A stretch of 64,000 bases of DNA. Origin: an uncultured Eubacteriales bacterium (GTDB taxonomy: Bacteria; Bacillota; Clostridia; Oscillospirales; Acutalibacteraceae). This document shows positions 26,561 through 35,443 of the stretch, piece after piece. Position numbers and translations under genes: made by a program. Below the pieces are notes generated by a model. It saw only the letters and a list, made by a program, of their open reading frames with translations, was not told the DNA's origin and made no database searches. Within the stretch, counting starts at the first letter, position 1. Each line of letters starts with the position of its first letter. The DNA lies in contig ONFG01000005.1 of the NCBI GenBank assembly GCA_900317025.1, positions 1-64,000 of the forward strand. Direction: 5' to 3'.

Positions 26561-27109
26561 TTACGCCTCGTCTTCGGCTTCTTCCTCAGTGTCTTCCTTT
26601 TTCTGCTCGATCGGCGGAAGCCCCTCAAGCGTCTCTATGCCAAAGCAGCGCAGAAAATGGTCAGTTGTGCCGTAGAGCAGCGGTCTGCCTGGCAGCTCCA
26701 GCCGCCCCTTCTCTTCAACCAACCCCTTCTGGCAAAGGCTCGTCATAACGCCGGAGCAGTCGACTCCTCTGATCTGCTCGACGAACGCCTTCGTCACGGG
26801 CTGATTGTACGCCACGACCGCAAGCACCTCCATGGCGGCGTTTGAAAGCGGCGTGTTCTTCTTCATGTCCATGACCTTACGCACATATGCGCCATACTGC
26901 TTGTCTGAGCACATTTGCAGACTTTTGTTCAGCCTTATTATGCGCACGCCGCGCTTTTCCTTTTCGTATGTATCTATCAGCTCGCCGGCGCAGTCTGTAA
27001 CGGTCGCCGTATCAAGCCCGAGCGCCGCCGCGATCCTCTCTGTTTCAACGGGCGTACCGCTTGCGAAAAGTATCGCCTCGATCGCCGCCGATATTTCCTC
27101 TTTGTTCAA
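26561..27109 (-). CDS. scpB: segregation and condensation protein B
   Basis: 182 residues. TTG start at 27109 overlaps the scpA stop (TTGA), with GGAAGGAG upstream inside scpA. The tandem winged-helix fold is typical: AAIEAILFASGTPVETERIA at the N-terminus and MEVLAVVAYNQPVTKAFVEQIRGV in the second domain. ScpB dimers bind ScpA and the Smc heads to form the Smc-ScpAB complex for chromosome compaction and segregation. Confidence 0.96.
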   Translation of the reverse strand: MNKEEISAAIEAILFASGTPVETERIAAALGLDTATVTDCAGELIDTYEKEKRGVRIIRLNKSLQMCSDKQYGAYVRKVMDMKKNTPLSNAAMEVLAVVAYNQPVTKAFVEQIRGVDCSGVMTSLCQKGLVEEKGRLELPGRPLLYGTTDHFLRCFGIETLEGLPPIEQKKEDTEEEAEDEA

Positions 27110-27825
27110 CCCTGCTGCTCCTTCCTCTCGATGATGCGCACCTGCGCGCTGTCGCCGTCGCCCTCGACCCGGATCCGCTTGCCCTTGACAAGCTCCAGGA
27201 TCGCTAAAAACGTCGCAACAAGCTCAGACTTGTCTTCGCACTCCACGAAAAGCTGAGAATACGGCGAAGATCCATTTCGCCTGAGCGTGCGCAGCACCTT
27301 GATTATCCTTGTGCCGACCGGCACGATCCGCCTTGCGACGATCCCCTTAAACGCCTCGGCGGGCGGCGGGAGCTTCTTTTTGCCCCTGCCGGCTGCTCTG
27401 ACGTAAGCCTGTGCCAGAACGATGGCGTTGTGCTGCCGTGTGTACGTCATGTCGTAATCGACCTTTGAAGGCTCACGGCAGAAGCCGTCAAACGACACCA
27501 TCTGCACCATCACGGCTGCGAGCCGCTTGCACTCCTGATACTCGAGAAGCTGACCGGTAAGCTCCTTTTTAAGCTCCTCTGCCTCCTCCTCGTGCTTCGG
27601 CAGCAGCATCGTCGATTTGATGTAAACGAGGCGCGACGCCATCTCAAGGAATTCCGAGGCGACATCCAACTGCTGCTCCTGCATCTCTTTTATCTTCTCG
27701 GTATACTGCTCGAGAAGCAGCGATATCTCGATATCGTAAATATTCAGCTTGTTTTTCGCGATAAGGCTCAAAAGCAGGTCGAGCGGCCCTTCAAACACGG
27801 GCAGCGTATACGTTATCTGTTCCAA
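27106..27825 (-). CDS. scpA: segregation and condensation protein A
   Basis: About 239 residues. A TTG at 27825 lies 8 nt after GGGAG; a GTG three codons upstream is also possible. The kleisin N-terminus FEGPLDLLLSLIAKNKLNIYD is diagnostic, and the C-terminal winged helix (about 165-230) contacts the Smc head. It bridges the two Smc heads. It is translationally coupled to scpB and follows the M50 protease gene closely. Confidence 0.96.
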   Translation of the reverse strand: MEQITYTLPVFEGPLDLLLSLIAKNKLNIYDIEISLLLEQYTEKIKEMQEQQLDVASEFLEMASRLVYIKSTMLLPKHEEEAEELKKELTGQLLEYQECKRLAAVMVQMVSFDGFCREPSKVDYDMTYTRQHNAIVLAQAYVRAAGRGKKKLPPPAEAFKGIVARRIVPVGTRIIKVLRTLRRNGSSPYSQLFVECEDKSELVATFLAILELVKGKRIRVEGDGDSAQVRIIERKEQQG

Positions 27826-27837
27826 ACGACTCACTCC

Positions 27838-28530
27838 CTATATAAACAGCCGAAACGGCAGCCCCGCAAGGAAGTAAATGAACGTCAGCACGAACGACTC
27901 GGGGATCGCTACGATCTTGTCGACGATACCGAGAGCGATGCAGATGATGAGTATAGACGAGAGCTTCCTCTCGTTGAGCAGAAACTTCTCGTATGCTCCG
28001 TCGGGCAGGAACGACGCCAGTATCTTCGAGCCGTCGAGCGGGGGCAGCGGGATAAGATTGAATATTGCAAGACCCACGTTCACCACGACGTAGTATTCAA
28101 AGAAGAACTCTATCGCATCGAACCATACGGCTTCGGAAAAATGCGCGCTTAGGAGCACGACGAAAAGATCGTTAAGGATAGCGCCGACGAGAGCGGCGAT
28201 CAGATTCGCCATAGGCCCTGCGAGAGCCACGAGCGCCATATCGCGCTTCGGGTTTTTGAGCCTTCTCATATTCACCGGGACCGGCTCCGCCCAACCGAAG
28301 CCAACCAGCAGAAGGCAAAGAGCGCCTATTGGGTCGATATGGTTTAACGGGTTAAAGGTAAGCCTGCCCATTCGCTTCGCCGTATCGTCGCCGAGCTTGT
28401 AGGCGATAAAGCCGTGCGCAAGCTCATGGAACGGCAGGATAACAGTTATGACGACGAGTGTTGCCAGAATGTGCATCACTATCTCGAGGAAGTTGACGCG
28501 TCCGCCGCTAAAAAGTATGGAATACAGCAT
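27838..28530 (-). CDS. site-2 protease family (M50) membrane peptidase
   Basis: 230 residues, several membrane helices. The zinc motif HELAHG (about 40-45) is embedded in a helix and the second ligand motif NLIPLPPLDGSK is near residue 165. This short form without PDZ domain is the usual one upstream of scpA in Firmicutes. It would cut membrane-embedded substrates; the target is unknown. It opens the operon that runs to the pseudouridine synthase. AAAGGACTGATCTG precedes the ATG at 28530. Confidence 0.93.
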   Translation of the reverse strand: MLYSILFSGGRVNFLEIVMHILATLVVITVILPFHELAHGFIAYKLGDDTAKRMGRLTFNPLNHIDPIGALCLLLVGFGWAEPVPVNMRRLKNPKRDMALVALAGPMANLIAALVGAILNDLFVVLLSAHFSEAVWFDAIEFFFEYYVVVNVGLAIFNLIPLPPLDGSKILASFLPDGAYEKFLLNERKLSSILIICIALGIVDKIVAIPESFVLTFIYFLAGLPFRLFI

Positions 28531-28582
28531 CAGATCAGTCCTTTCACGGGTAACAGCCCCAAGGTGACGGGGCGTTGTTATT

Positions 28583-28731
28583 ATACTAAACTCAATTAAA
28601 AAGCTTTAAAAGCTTTTTATAGCGCCACAGGCGCGTTTGAGTTTGTATGAGACGGGATGACGCGCTTTGCGCGGCATCAGCGTGCGCAGCACGCGCATTT
28701 CAAATTAATGCATTTAATCTGAAATTAGTAT
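28583..28731 (+). repeat. palindromic intergenic element, copy 2
   Basis: 149 bp, the longest copy, same order of hairpins as copy 1 and near identical in sequence. The left edge, read on the minus strand, gives AGTATAAT just upstream of the M50-scpAB operon, so the element may supply a -10 box (28585-28580). It fills much of the 376-nt gap upstream of that operon. Confidence 0.92.
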
Positions 28732-28863
28732 TAAGACTCGGTCGCAAAACAGCTTCACCATTCGTCAGACTGTTTTGACCCACATTATATTATATAACAA
28801 AGCGCAGGAAATTACAAGGAAAACGCAGTGTTTTTTCACTGTTTTTGAGCACAAAAAGGAGAA

Positions 28864-28888
28864 GCGGGCAGCTTTAACGGCTGCCCGC
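28864..28888 (-). terminator. terminator of the small membrane-protein gene
   Basis: Perfect 9-bp stem GCGGGCAGC/GCTGCCCGC (28864-28872 with 28880-28888) followed on the minus strand by TTCTCCTTTTTG, 19 nt after the stop. Confidence 0.8.
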
Positions 28889-28906
28889 AAAATTGCATTA
28901 TTGACC

Positions 28907-29257
28907 TCAACTTCTCTCCACGACTTCGTAAACTCGTCCCTTCTGTGTGAGGACCTCGTACTTGTCGTAGAACTCATCCATATCAGTACCTTCGGCAACG
29001 ATAACCTTGTACTTATATGTGCTCTGCTTCGACACGGTCGTAGAATAACCGGTGAAGAGAAGGGCGCTGACAATAAAGTAACATACTGCCATGATGAACG
29101 CCCAACGGCGATGCTCCGGATTTACTATTCCGACAATGCTCACTGCCGTCGTTGCAACGGTAAACAGTAAGAAGAGTATGATCGGAATCGGCCTGGTCTC
29201 GTCATCTACTATGATTTTCGTAGTTTCGGTTCTACTTACAATTTTTACTCCACGCAT
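28907..29257 (-). CDS. small membrane protein of unknown function
   Basis: 116 residues from the ATG at 29257 (a GTG four codons upstream is possible). Two membrane helices (about 26-47 and 53-74) are flanked by a basic N-terminus with TETTKIIVDDETR and a soluble C-terminal part with KYKVIVAEGTDMDEFYDKYEV, a short alpha/beta motif. Both termini are probably cytoplasmic. Its terminator and lone position suggest a single-gene unit. No family recognised. Confidence 0.7.
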   Translation of the reverse strand: MRGVKIVSRTETTKIIVDDETRPIPIILFLLFTVATTAVSIVGIVNPEHRRWAFIMAVCYFIVSALLFTGYSTTVSKQSTYKYKVIVAEGTDMDEFYDKYEVLTQKGRVYEVVERS

Positions 29258-29477
29258 AAACCATCCCACCCATATGTAAAATATCTACCATATATATTTT
29301 ACTATATTTTTTGTAAAATTCCAATAGTTTTTTTGAAAAAAACTAAATTTTTTTCAAAAAATTTTTCCAAGACAGATTTTTTACTTCTCAAAAAGAATTA
29401 TTGTACAAAATTTCACTCGATATATGGTGAATTTGCTCATTTTATAACATAATATTTAGCACTAAATATTATTTAAT

Positions 29478-31466
29478 TTATTCAGGAAGCGCATCTCCCG
29501 TGTCGGCGAGCAGCTCGATCTCGACCTCAAACTCCTTACCCGCATCTCCGGGAGTCGGCGGACGGTAGATCGAAAGCTTTACCTTGTCGCCGGGCGAATA
29601 TTTGCCAAGCTGAGAATAAAGTGTTGTGAAATCGGGGACGGACACTCCGTTGATCGCAGTGATAACGTCGCCGTCTTTAATCTCTGTAGCCTTGAGCGGC
29701 GAATCGCTCTGAACGGCTTCCACCTTGATGCCGGTGATATCGTCGGCTGCGCCTGCCATATAAACCGAGCCGATTATACCGAGGCGGACTCTGCCCTCAA
29801 CAAAGCCTTCCGCGATGAGGCTGTTAGCGATCTCGATCGTCGTATTTGACGGGATCGCAAAGCCCATGCCCTCGTAATCGGTGCTGGCGATCTTGATGGT
29901 CGTGATGCCCATGACCTGACCTGCGCTGTTGAGAAGCGGACCACCGGAGTTGCCGGGGTTGATCGCCGCGTCTGTCTGGATATACGAGACGAGCGTATTT
30001 GATGGTACAGTCCTATTGAGCGCAGAAACGCAGCCCTTTGTAAGCGAATTTGAGTACGCGACGCCGCCGGGGTTGCCGACCGCGATAGCGTCCTGCCCTA
30101 CCTCAAGCTGATCGGAGTTAACGAACTCGACGGGCTTGAGATCTTCCGCGTCAATCTTAACGACCGCAAGATCTGTTCTCGTATCAAAGCCGACCGTCGT
30201 TGCGGCGTAATGCTCGCCGCTCGTCGTAATTATCTCCACGCCGGTGTCCTTAGAATCCTCGATAACATGGCTATTCGTGATGATATAGCCGTTTTTCGTC
30301 GCGATGATGCCCGAGCCTGTGCCGGACTTATAATTCGAGTCGCCTATCTTATCTGCCGATGAATAAACGACAACATTCACGACAGAATCGGAGACTTTTT
30401 TATACGCCTTTGCTGCGGTATACTCAGCGGTATCTATATCGCCCGGCTGATCGTTCACCTCGAGGTCGGCGGAATACAGGTCGAGAACGCTTTCTGCGTC
30501 GGGAGCGGCTTTAATGCCGGAATCGGCCGGAGCGCTCGGCTTATCGTGATCCGTCTCCTCTGCCTCATCGCTGTCGCTGAAATCAAAGGGGACATCGCTG
30601 TCGTCAAAATCGAACGGTAAAAGACCGCTGAACGGGTTCTTTTTTTCGTCGCTGTCTTTATCCTTCTCGTCGGCCTTATCGTCGTCGCTGAACGGGTCAT
30701 ATGCGGAAAAATCGGTATCGATGAAGCGATCGAGGCCTCCGCCGAAGATGCCGTTTTCGCTGTACGCTCTCGAGCACTCGAGTATGAACGCGATCAGGAA
30801 AACAACGACAAGACCGGATATAAGGATAATATACGCCTTGGCGCCGTTTGAGATCGGCAGCTTGCTCTGATCCGCTGCGGGATACGCTGCGCCGTAGACG
30901 GCGTCTGGCCTTGCCGCGTCGGGCTGGCGCTCTATCTCCTCGCTGATCTTCTTTTCAAGCTCCACCTTCCGCCCCTCCAACGACACAACCGACGGCGGCG
31001 GCGTGTCGCCGCTCACGGTACGCACACCGGACTGGTTTATATACTCGGTTTCCGGGCTGCGGCCGACCGGCGGCGTGTCACCGCTCACGGTACGCACACC
31101 GGGCTGGTTTATATCCTCGGTTTCCGGGCTGCGGTCGACCGGCGGCGGCGTGTCGCCGCTCACGGTACGCACACCGGACTGGTTTATATACTCGGCTTCC
31201 GGGCTGCGGCCGACCGGCGGAGTGTCGCCGCTCACGGTACGCACACCGGGCTGGTTTATATCCTCGGTTTCCGGGCTGAGGCCGACCGGCGGCGGCGTGT
31301 CGCCGCTCACGGTACGCACACCGGACTGGTTTATATACTCGGTTTCCGGGCTGCGGTCGACCGGCGGCGTGTCACCGCTTATTTGCTGCGTTTCTGCGCT
31401 CTCGGGCGGCGTATTATTTATTTTCTTTTCGGGGGTATCTTTGTTTAAATCAAATGGCTCGTCCAT
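29478..31466 (-). CDS. HtrA-like serine protease with repeat-expanded cytosolic region
   Basis: 662 residues. Residues 30-151 are five repeats of 24 or 25 residues, each with SGDTPP, SPE-E, INQ and GVRTV; long and short forms alternate, so the true period is 49 residues. One membrane helix (about 209-230), an acidic Asp/Ser linker (about 250-305), then the trypsin-like domain with His400 (TNSHV), Asp432 (DLAVVK) and Ser507 (GNSGGP), and one PDZ domain (about 550-655). HtrA proteases degrade misfolded exported proteins at the cell surface. The cytosolic repeats are unusual. A two-component system lies directly upstream. Confidence 0.94.
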   Translation of the reverse strand: MDEPFDLNKDTPEKKINNTPPESAETQQISGDTPPVDRSPETEYINQSGVRTVSGDTPPPVGLSPETEDINQPGVRTVSGDTPPVGRSPEAEYINQSGVRTVSGDTPPPVDRSPETEDINQPGVRTVSGDTPPVGRSPETEYINQSGVRTVSGDTPPPSVVSLEGRKVELEKKISEEIERQPDAARPDAVYGAAYPAADQSKLPISNGAKAYIILISGLVVVFLIAFILECSRAYSENGIFGGGLDRFIDTDFSAYDPFSDDDKADEKDKDSDEKKNPFSGLLPFDFDDSDVPFDFSDSDEAEETDHDKPSAPADSGIKAAPDAESVLDLYSADLEVNDQPGDIDTAEYTAAKAYKKVSDSVVNVVVYSSADKIGDSNYKSGTGSGIIATKNGYIITNSHVIEDSKDTGVEIITTSGEHYAATTVGFDTRTDLAVVKIDAEDLKPVEFVNSDQLEVGQDAIAVGNPGGVAYSNSLTKGCVSALNRTVPSNTLVSYIQTDAAINPGNSGGPLLNSAGQVMGITTIKIASTDYEGMGFAIPSNTTIEIANSLIAEGFVEGRVRLGIIGSVYMAGAADDITGIKVEAVQSDSPLKATEIKDGDVITAINGVSVPDFTTLYSQLGKYSPGDKVKLSIYRPPTPGDAGKEFEVEIELLADTGDALPE
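31000..31390. repeat. in-gene tandem repeat of htrA, containing a REP-like 26-mer
   Basis: Five units of 72 or 75 bp that alternate in two versions, giving a 147-bp higher-order period. Each contains a word like GGCGTGTCGCCGCTCACGGT followed by ACGCAC. The same 26-mer with two changes lies in non-coding DNA upstream of lexA (35353-35378). Confidence 0.9.
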
Positions 31467-31497
31467 ATCTTCCCATCCTAATTTATCTTTCTCATAA

Positions 31498-31517
31498 TAA
31501 GCGGATATATCCGCTTA
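31498..31517. promoter_or_regulatory. perfect palindrome at the htrA transcription start
   Basis: TAAGCGGATATATCCGCTTA, a perfect 20-bp palindrome, begins about where transcription from the htrA promoter should start. It could be a regulator site or a 5-prime mRNA hairpin. Confidence 0.65.
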
Positions 31518-31525
31518 TATCATAC

Positions 31526-31554
31526 ATTATACCAAATTTGACTTCACAGGTCAA
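31526..31554 (-). promoter_or_regulatory. sigma-A promoter of htrA
   Basis: Minus strand TTGACC (31554-31549), 17-nt spacer, TATAAT (31531-31526). An inverted repeat TTGAC/GTCAA covers the -35 box and part of the spacer, a second possible regulator site. Confidence 0.8.
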
Positions 31555-31642
31555 TGTGTTTTCTTTGTCAGCGCACACTTAAAAGGCTGCTGCCTTTAAT
31601 TTACAAACGCGAAGCATTTCCGGCATTTCAAGTGTCATTCTT

Positions 31643-31786
31643 AAACTAAATTAAAAAGCTTTAAAAGCTTTTTATAGCGCCGCAGGCGCGTTTGAGTTTG
31701 TATGAGACGGGATGATGCGCTTTGCGTGGCATCAGCGTGCGCAGCACGCGCATTTCAAATTAAAGCATTTAATTTGAAATTAGTAT
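31643..31786 (+). repeat. palindromic intergenic element, copy 3
   Basis: 144 bp; the left terminal repeat is shortened, the rest is almost identical to copy 2, and the right-end 12-bp AT hairpin is perfect. It lies in the 345-nt gap between the histidine kinase stop and the htrA promoter. Confidence 0.92.
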
Positions 31787-31811
31787 TAAGACTTCGGTAT
31801 TCAATAAAATT

Positions 31812-33305
31812 TTACTCTTCCGCTTCGGTTTCGTGGTGCTTTTTCCCCTGCTCCTTTTTCTTCTTGGGCAGGCGGAACTCAAACGTTGTATACTCGCCCT
31901 CTACGCTTTCGGCGGTTATATCGCCGCCGTGCTGGCGGATGATCGAGCGAACAAGGTAAAGCCCCAATCCCATGCCGTTCTTATCGTGGCTTCGGGACTT
32001 ATCGGTCTTATAGAATCTGTCGAAAATAAAGCCGATCTGCTCGGGCGGGATGCCCTCGCCCGTGTTGGTGATCGAAACGACGGCTTCGTCGCCGACCTCC
32101 TGCGTTTTCACGGTTATATCGCCGCCTACATTCGTAAACTTCGAGGCGTTCTCGACAAGGTTGTAAACGACCTGGTGGATCATATCGGGGTCGCCCTCGA
32201 CCACGAGCGGCTGAAGCTCGTCAAGCCCGACGACATTTATCTTGCGCGCCTCAAGCTTCTGCTCGAAGGTAAGGAACGTATTTAATACGGTAGACGAGAT
32301 ATCGAAACTCGTTTTTACCATTTTCAGCTCGCCGCTGTCGATGCGCGACAGAGCAAGCATCGACGTAACGAGCCTTGAAAGGCGTTTTATCTCGACCGTA
32401 ACGATATTGAGGTAATACGGCTGGCGCTCCTTCGGTATCGTGCCGTCGAGAATACCGTCGATGAAGCCCGCGATAGTCGTCATCGGCGTTTTCAGCTCAT
32501 GTGAAACGTTTGCAACGAACGCCCTGCGCATACCCTCGCTTGCAGCGAGAGAATCCGCCATTTTATTGAACGAGCGCGCGAGGTCGCCGATCTCGTCGTT
32601 GCTCGTCGTATTTACTCTTACGGAGAAATCGCCCTTACCGAACGCCTTCGCCGCCTTCGCCATCTGACCGAGCGGCTTTGTGAGCTGATACGAGAAAAGC
32701 CCCACAAAGCAGAAGATCAGAGCAAAGATGATGATGCCCGCCGAACAAAAGATCTTGACGAGCGTCACGACGTACTCCTTGTAATGCTGAGCGGAGCTTG
32801 TAACGAACACAGCGCCGATCGGCTGCAGCTCGCCGTTTTTAAGCGTCTGGACGGGTACGCCGACAATATAATATCTGCCCTCGTAAACGCCGCCGAAGTT
32901 TGACACCTCTTTTAGCCGGCCGTCCATCGCAGCCGAGACAAGCTCCGGTTTTATCACGGTCAATGTATCGATGCCCTCCGCATTCTCGGAGCAGAACGTA
33001 ACGGCGCCGTTTTCGTCGGTCACGATAAAGTCGGTATGAAGCCCGCCGGAGAGCGTGCGCACCGTATCGCGGATCACATCGTCATACTCCTTCGGGAAGG
33101 TCGCCCTGTCATTTTCGACGACCGCCTTGTCGGTGATCGCCAGAGAGACTGTCGTGGCGTAGCTGGTGAGGCTTTCCCATCTTTCCACCTCCCAATACTG
33201 CGTAACGAAGAAGACAATCATCACGCCGAGTATCGCAAAGCCGAGAAACACGGCGATCATACTCAGCCAAAGGTACTTTTTGAATATGGTCTGTCTCTTT
33301 TTCAT
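31812..33305 (-). CDS. sensor histidine kinase
   Basis: 497 residues. Membrane helices at about 12-34 and 180-205 enclose an extracellular sensing domain (about 37-178). HAMP (206-258), the H-box NVSHELKTPMTTIAG with His269, and the HATPase domain with N box (HQVVYNLVENASKF) and GMGLGLYLV follow. It is the partner of the response regulator 18 nt upstream. With htrA next downstream, a secretion-stress role like CssS of B. subtilis is plausible. It ends in a Lys/Glu-rich tail. Confidence 0.93.
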   Translation of the reverse strand: MKKRQTIFKKYLWLSMIAVFLGFAILGVMIVFFVTQYWEVERWESLTSYATTVSLAITDKAVVENDRATFPKEYDDVIRDTVRTLSGGLHTDFIVTDENGAVTFCSENAEGIDTLTVIKPELVSAAMDGRLKEVSNFGGVYEGRYYIVGVPVQTLKNGELQPIGAVFVTSSAQHYKEYVVTLVKIFCSAGIIIFALIFCFVGLFSYQLTKPLGQMAKAAKAFGKGDFSVRVNTTSNDEIGDLARSFNKMADSLAASEGMRRAFVANVSHELKTPMTTIAGFIDGILDGTIPKERQPYYLNIVTVEIKRLSRLVTSMLALSRIDSGELKMVKTSFDISSTVLNTFLTFEQKLEARKINVVGLDELQPLVVEGDPDMIHQVVYNLVENASKFTNVGGDITVKTQEVGDEAVVSITNTGEGIPPEQIGFIFDRFYKTDKSRSHDKNGMGLGLYLVRSIIRQHGGDITAESVEGEYTTFEFRLPKKKKEQGKKHHETEAEE

Positions 33306-33323
33306 GGTGAAAGAATCGCCTCG

Positions 33324-34013
33324 TTACTCCTTGACCTCAAACTTGTAGCCGACGCCCCAAACGGTTTTGAGAACCCACTTATCGGAAACGCCCTCGAGCT
33401 TTTCTCTGAGCCTCTTGATGTGAACGTCGACCGTTCTCGAATCGCCGTAGTAATCGAAACCCCAGACCTCGTCGAGAAGCTGATCTCTTGTGAACACCCT
33501 GTTCGGGTTGCTTGCGAGGTGATAGATAAGCTCCATCTCCTTCGGCGGCGTATCTATCTGCTTGCCGTCGACCTTAAGCTCGTAGTTTGTGAGGTTGATC
33601 GAGAGCTTGTCCCACTTTACCTCTTTTATCTGCGAGACCTCTGCCTTGCCGGTGCGGCGCATTACGGCTCTGATCCTCGCGACAACCTCCTTCGCCTCGA
33701 AGGGCTTTGTAACGTAGTCGTCGGCGCCAAGCTCAAGCCCGAGCACCTTATCGAAGACCTCGCCCTTAGCCGTGAGCATGATTATCGGGCACTGCGACGT
33801 TTTTCGGATTTCTCTGCAAACGCCCCAGCCGTCAAGCCCGGGAAGCATGATGTCGAGCATTACAAAATCGGGGTGTTCCGATTCAAAAAGGCGGAGCGCC
33901 TCGTTGCCGTCGTTAGCGATTATGACCTGAAAGTCCTCTTTCTCTATGTACAATCTTAACAATTCGCAGATGTTTGTATCGTCATCTACAACAAGTATCT
34001 TTCCTGCACTCAT
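33324..34013 (-). CDS. OmpR/PhoB-family response regulator
   Basis: 229 residues from the ATG at 34013, preceded by GGAGGT at 7 nt. Receiver domain (about 3-118) with the acidic pair in VVDDD, phospho-acceptor Asp in VMLDIMLPG and Lys in MLTAKGE; the C-terminal winged helix (about 135-228) has the family pattern TPPKEMELIYHLASNPNRVF and DSRTVDVHIKRLREKL. It forms an operon with the histidine kinase. Target genes are unknown; htrA is a good candidate by position. Confidence 0.94.
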   Translation of the reverse strand: MSAGKILVVDDDTNICELLRLYIEKEDFQVIIANDGNEALRLFESEHPDFVMLDIMLPGLDGWGVCREIRKTSQCPIIMLTAKGEVFDKVLGLELGADDYVTKPFEAKEVVARIRAVMRRTGKAEVSQIKEVKWDKLSINLTNYELKVDGKQIDTPPKEMELIYHLASNPNRVFTRDQLLDEVWGFDYYGDSRTVDVHIKRLREKLEGVSDKWVLKTVWGVGYKFEVKE

Positions 34014-34136
34014 ATTTTCTACCTCCAATTTGCGCCAAGTGCGGCGTCTGTTTAAATTATAATCAATATTAAATGATAAAAGGTGAACAAAGTAATAATA
34101 AACGGGAAATTAAAATATAAATTATGCAAAAGAAGC

Positions 34137-34661
34137 TTAAAGGTGAGCAAGCGCGAAATTCCTGTACCGCTTGTCCCCTGTGACGTCCTCTATAACGTTG
34201 ATGAAGCCGGGAAGGCGCACCTGCTGGTCTTCGCTTTCAAGCTCGATCTCGAGCGTCGCGAAGCTTTCGTCGAAGTCGTAGATATCAAGCTCGAATAGCT
34301 GGTCGTCGAACTCAAAGCAGTGGCGGTACTTTTTTATCGGGTGGGTGCCGCCGAGCATCGTCAGGGAAAGGCGCTCATACTCCTCCCGTGTAATCTCATA
34401 CTCCGTTTCAAAGCGTGAAAGCCCGTTTATCTCCTGCTTCAGGGTGTAATAGAAGCGGCACTCGTCCTTATAGTCTCTGCGGCGTATCCTGCCGCCCTCG
34501 CCGTTTTCACCTGTTATATACATCTGCTCTATGCGCGAGCAGTCGTAGCCGTGGCAGGTGCGGATAATATCCATAGTTTTTTCATCGGGCGGGGCTATAA
34601 GGTATTTTCTCTCGATTTCAAGAGGTTTGCCGTCCTTCATCGGTTTATTTATATGTGACAT
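34137..34661 (-). CDS. CYTH domain protein
   Basis: 174 residues from the ATG at 34661, after GGAGGTGGCC. The signature EIERKYL (about 15-21) and the alternation of charged residues along beta strands (RIRRRDY, YTLKQE, ETEYEI, ELDIYDF, ATLEIEL) are those of the triphosphate-tunnel fold. Members hydrolyse triphosphorylated compounds such as tripolyphosphate or thiamine triphosphate; the substrate here is unknown. It starts 15 nt after lexA ends, so it is probably co-transcribed and could be part of the SOS transcript. Confidence 0.9.
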   Translation of the reverse strand: MSHINKPMKDGKPLEIERKYLIAPPDEKTMDIIRTCHGYDCSRIEQMYITGENGEGGRIRRRDYKDECRFYYTLKQEINGLSRFETEYEITREEYERLSLTMLGGTHPIKKYRHCFEFDDQLFELDIYDFDESFATLEIELESEDQQVRLPGFINVIEDVTGDKRYRNFALAHL

Positions 34662-34676
34662 GGCCACCTCCGCAGG

Positions 34677-35276
34677 CTACTCATAATTTCTCACGAGCGT
34701 CACGACCTTACCCAGGATCCTGACCTCCTTTGAGATTATCGGCTCATACTCCGGATTTTCGGGCTGGAGCCTTATGTAATTCTCCTCTCTAAAGAAGCGC
34801 TTGACGGTCGCCTCGTCGTCTAGCAGAGCCACAACGATATCTCCGTTTTCTGCGGTCGACTGGCGCACGAAGACGACGGCGTCGCCGTTATAGATCCCGG
34901 CGTTTATCATGCTGTCGCCCTTGACGCGAAGCGCGAAGATCTCACGCCCTCTTTTAACGCTCTCATCAACGGTGACGTAGCCGAGGTTCTCCTCAAAGGC
35001 GAGTATCGGCATACCGGCGGTTACAGTTCCAATGATCGGCACGGCGACGCTGCCGGGCGTTCCGTCGAGATTATTTATAAAGATAGCCCTTGCGCGGTCG
35101 GGGCGGCGGGAGATATAGCCGTATCGCTCGAGCGTATTCAGATGATTATGCACGGTCGAAGTGGACTTGAAGCCCGTGGCGTCGCAGATCTCGCGCACCG
35201 TAGGCGCGATCCCGTCGTCACGATGTTCCACGAGGTAATCGTAGACCTTTTGCTGACTTTTCGTTAATTTCCTCAT
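34677..35276 (-). CDS. lexA: LexA repressor
   Basis: 199 residues from the ATG at 35276, after GAGGTGAGC; the open frame continues 37 codons upstream but that stretch contains the promoter and SOS box. Winged-helix domain (about 1-65, TVREICDATGFKSTSTVHNH), cleavage site Ala87-Gly88 (VTAGMP), and the S24 dyad Ser122 (GDSM) and Lys159 (ATVKRFF). It represses DNA-damage genes and cleaves itself when RecA is active. The SOS box over its own -35 box shows autoregulation. Confidence 0.97.
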   Translation of the reverse strand: MRKLTKSQQKVYDYLVEHRDDGIAPTVREICDATGFKSTSTVHNHLNTLERYGYISRRPDRARAIFINNLDGTPGSVAVPIIGTVTAGMPILAFEENLGYVTVDESVKRGREIFALRVKGDSMINAGIYNGDAVVFVRQSTAENGDIVVALLDDEATVKRFFREENYIRLQPENPEYEPIISKEVRILGKVVTLVRNYE

Positions 35277-35306
35277 AAAGCTCACCTCTTTTATATAATT
35301 AAATCT

Positions 35307-35346
35307 ATTATAACACACTCTCCCGAAAATATCAAACATTAGTTCG
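35307..35346 (-). promoter_or_regulatory. lexA promoter with SOS box
   Basis: Minus strand TTGATA (35335-35330), 17-nt spacer, TATAAT (35312-35307). The SOS box CGAACTAATGTTTG (35346-35333) fits the Firmicutes form CGAAC-N4-GTTYG and overlaps the -35 box. Confidence 0.88.
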
Positions 35347-35348
35347 GC

Positions 35349-35378
35349 GTGCGGCGTGTCGCCGCTCACAGTTCGCAC
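35349..35378. repeat. REP-like palindromic unit upstream of lexA
   Basis: A 30-nt unit with outer pair GTGCG/CGCAC and inner hairpin GGCG-TGT-CGCC. It matches 24 of 26 positions of the repeat unit in htrA and lies in non-coding DNA between lexA and the divergent membrane-protein gene. Confidence 0.75.
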
Positions 35379-35443
35379 TTTTACCATCTCTTGACCGCAA
35401 CCCTCGTCCCGCGAGGGTCACCGCCCAGAAAGGAACGATCAAT

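Noticed and set aside
31000..31390. CRISPR or assembly artefact
   Set aside because: The repeats keep the htrA reading frame and alternate in two versions; they are coding.
35277..35387. N-terminal extension of LexA (37 codons)
   Set aside because: This stretch contains the promoter, SOS box and a REP-like unit, and a good ribosome site precedes the internal ATG at 35276.
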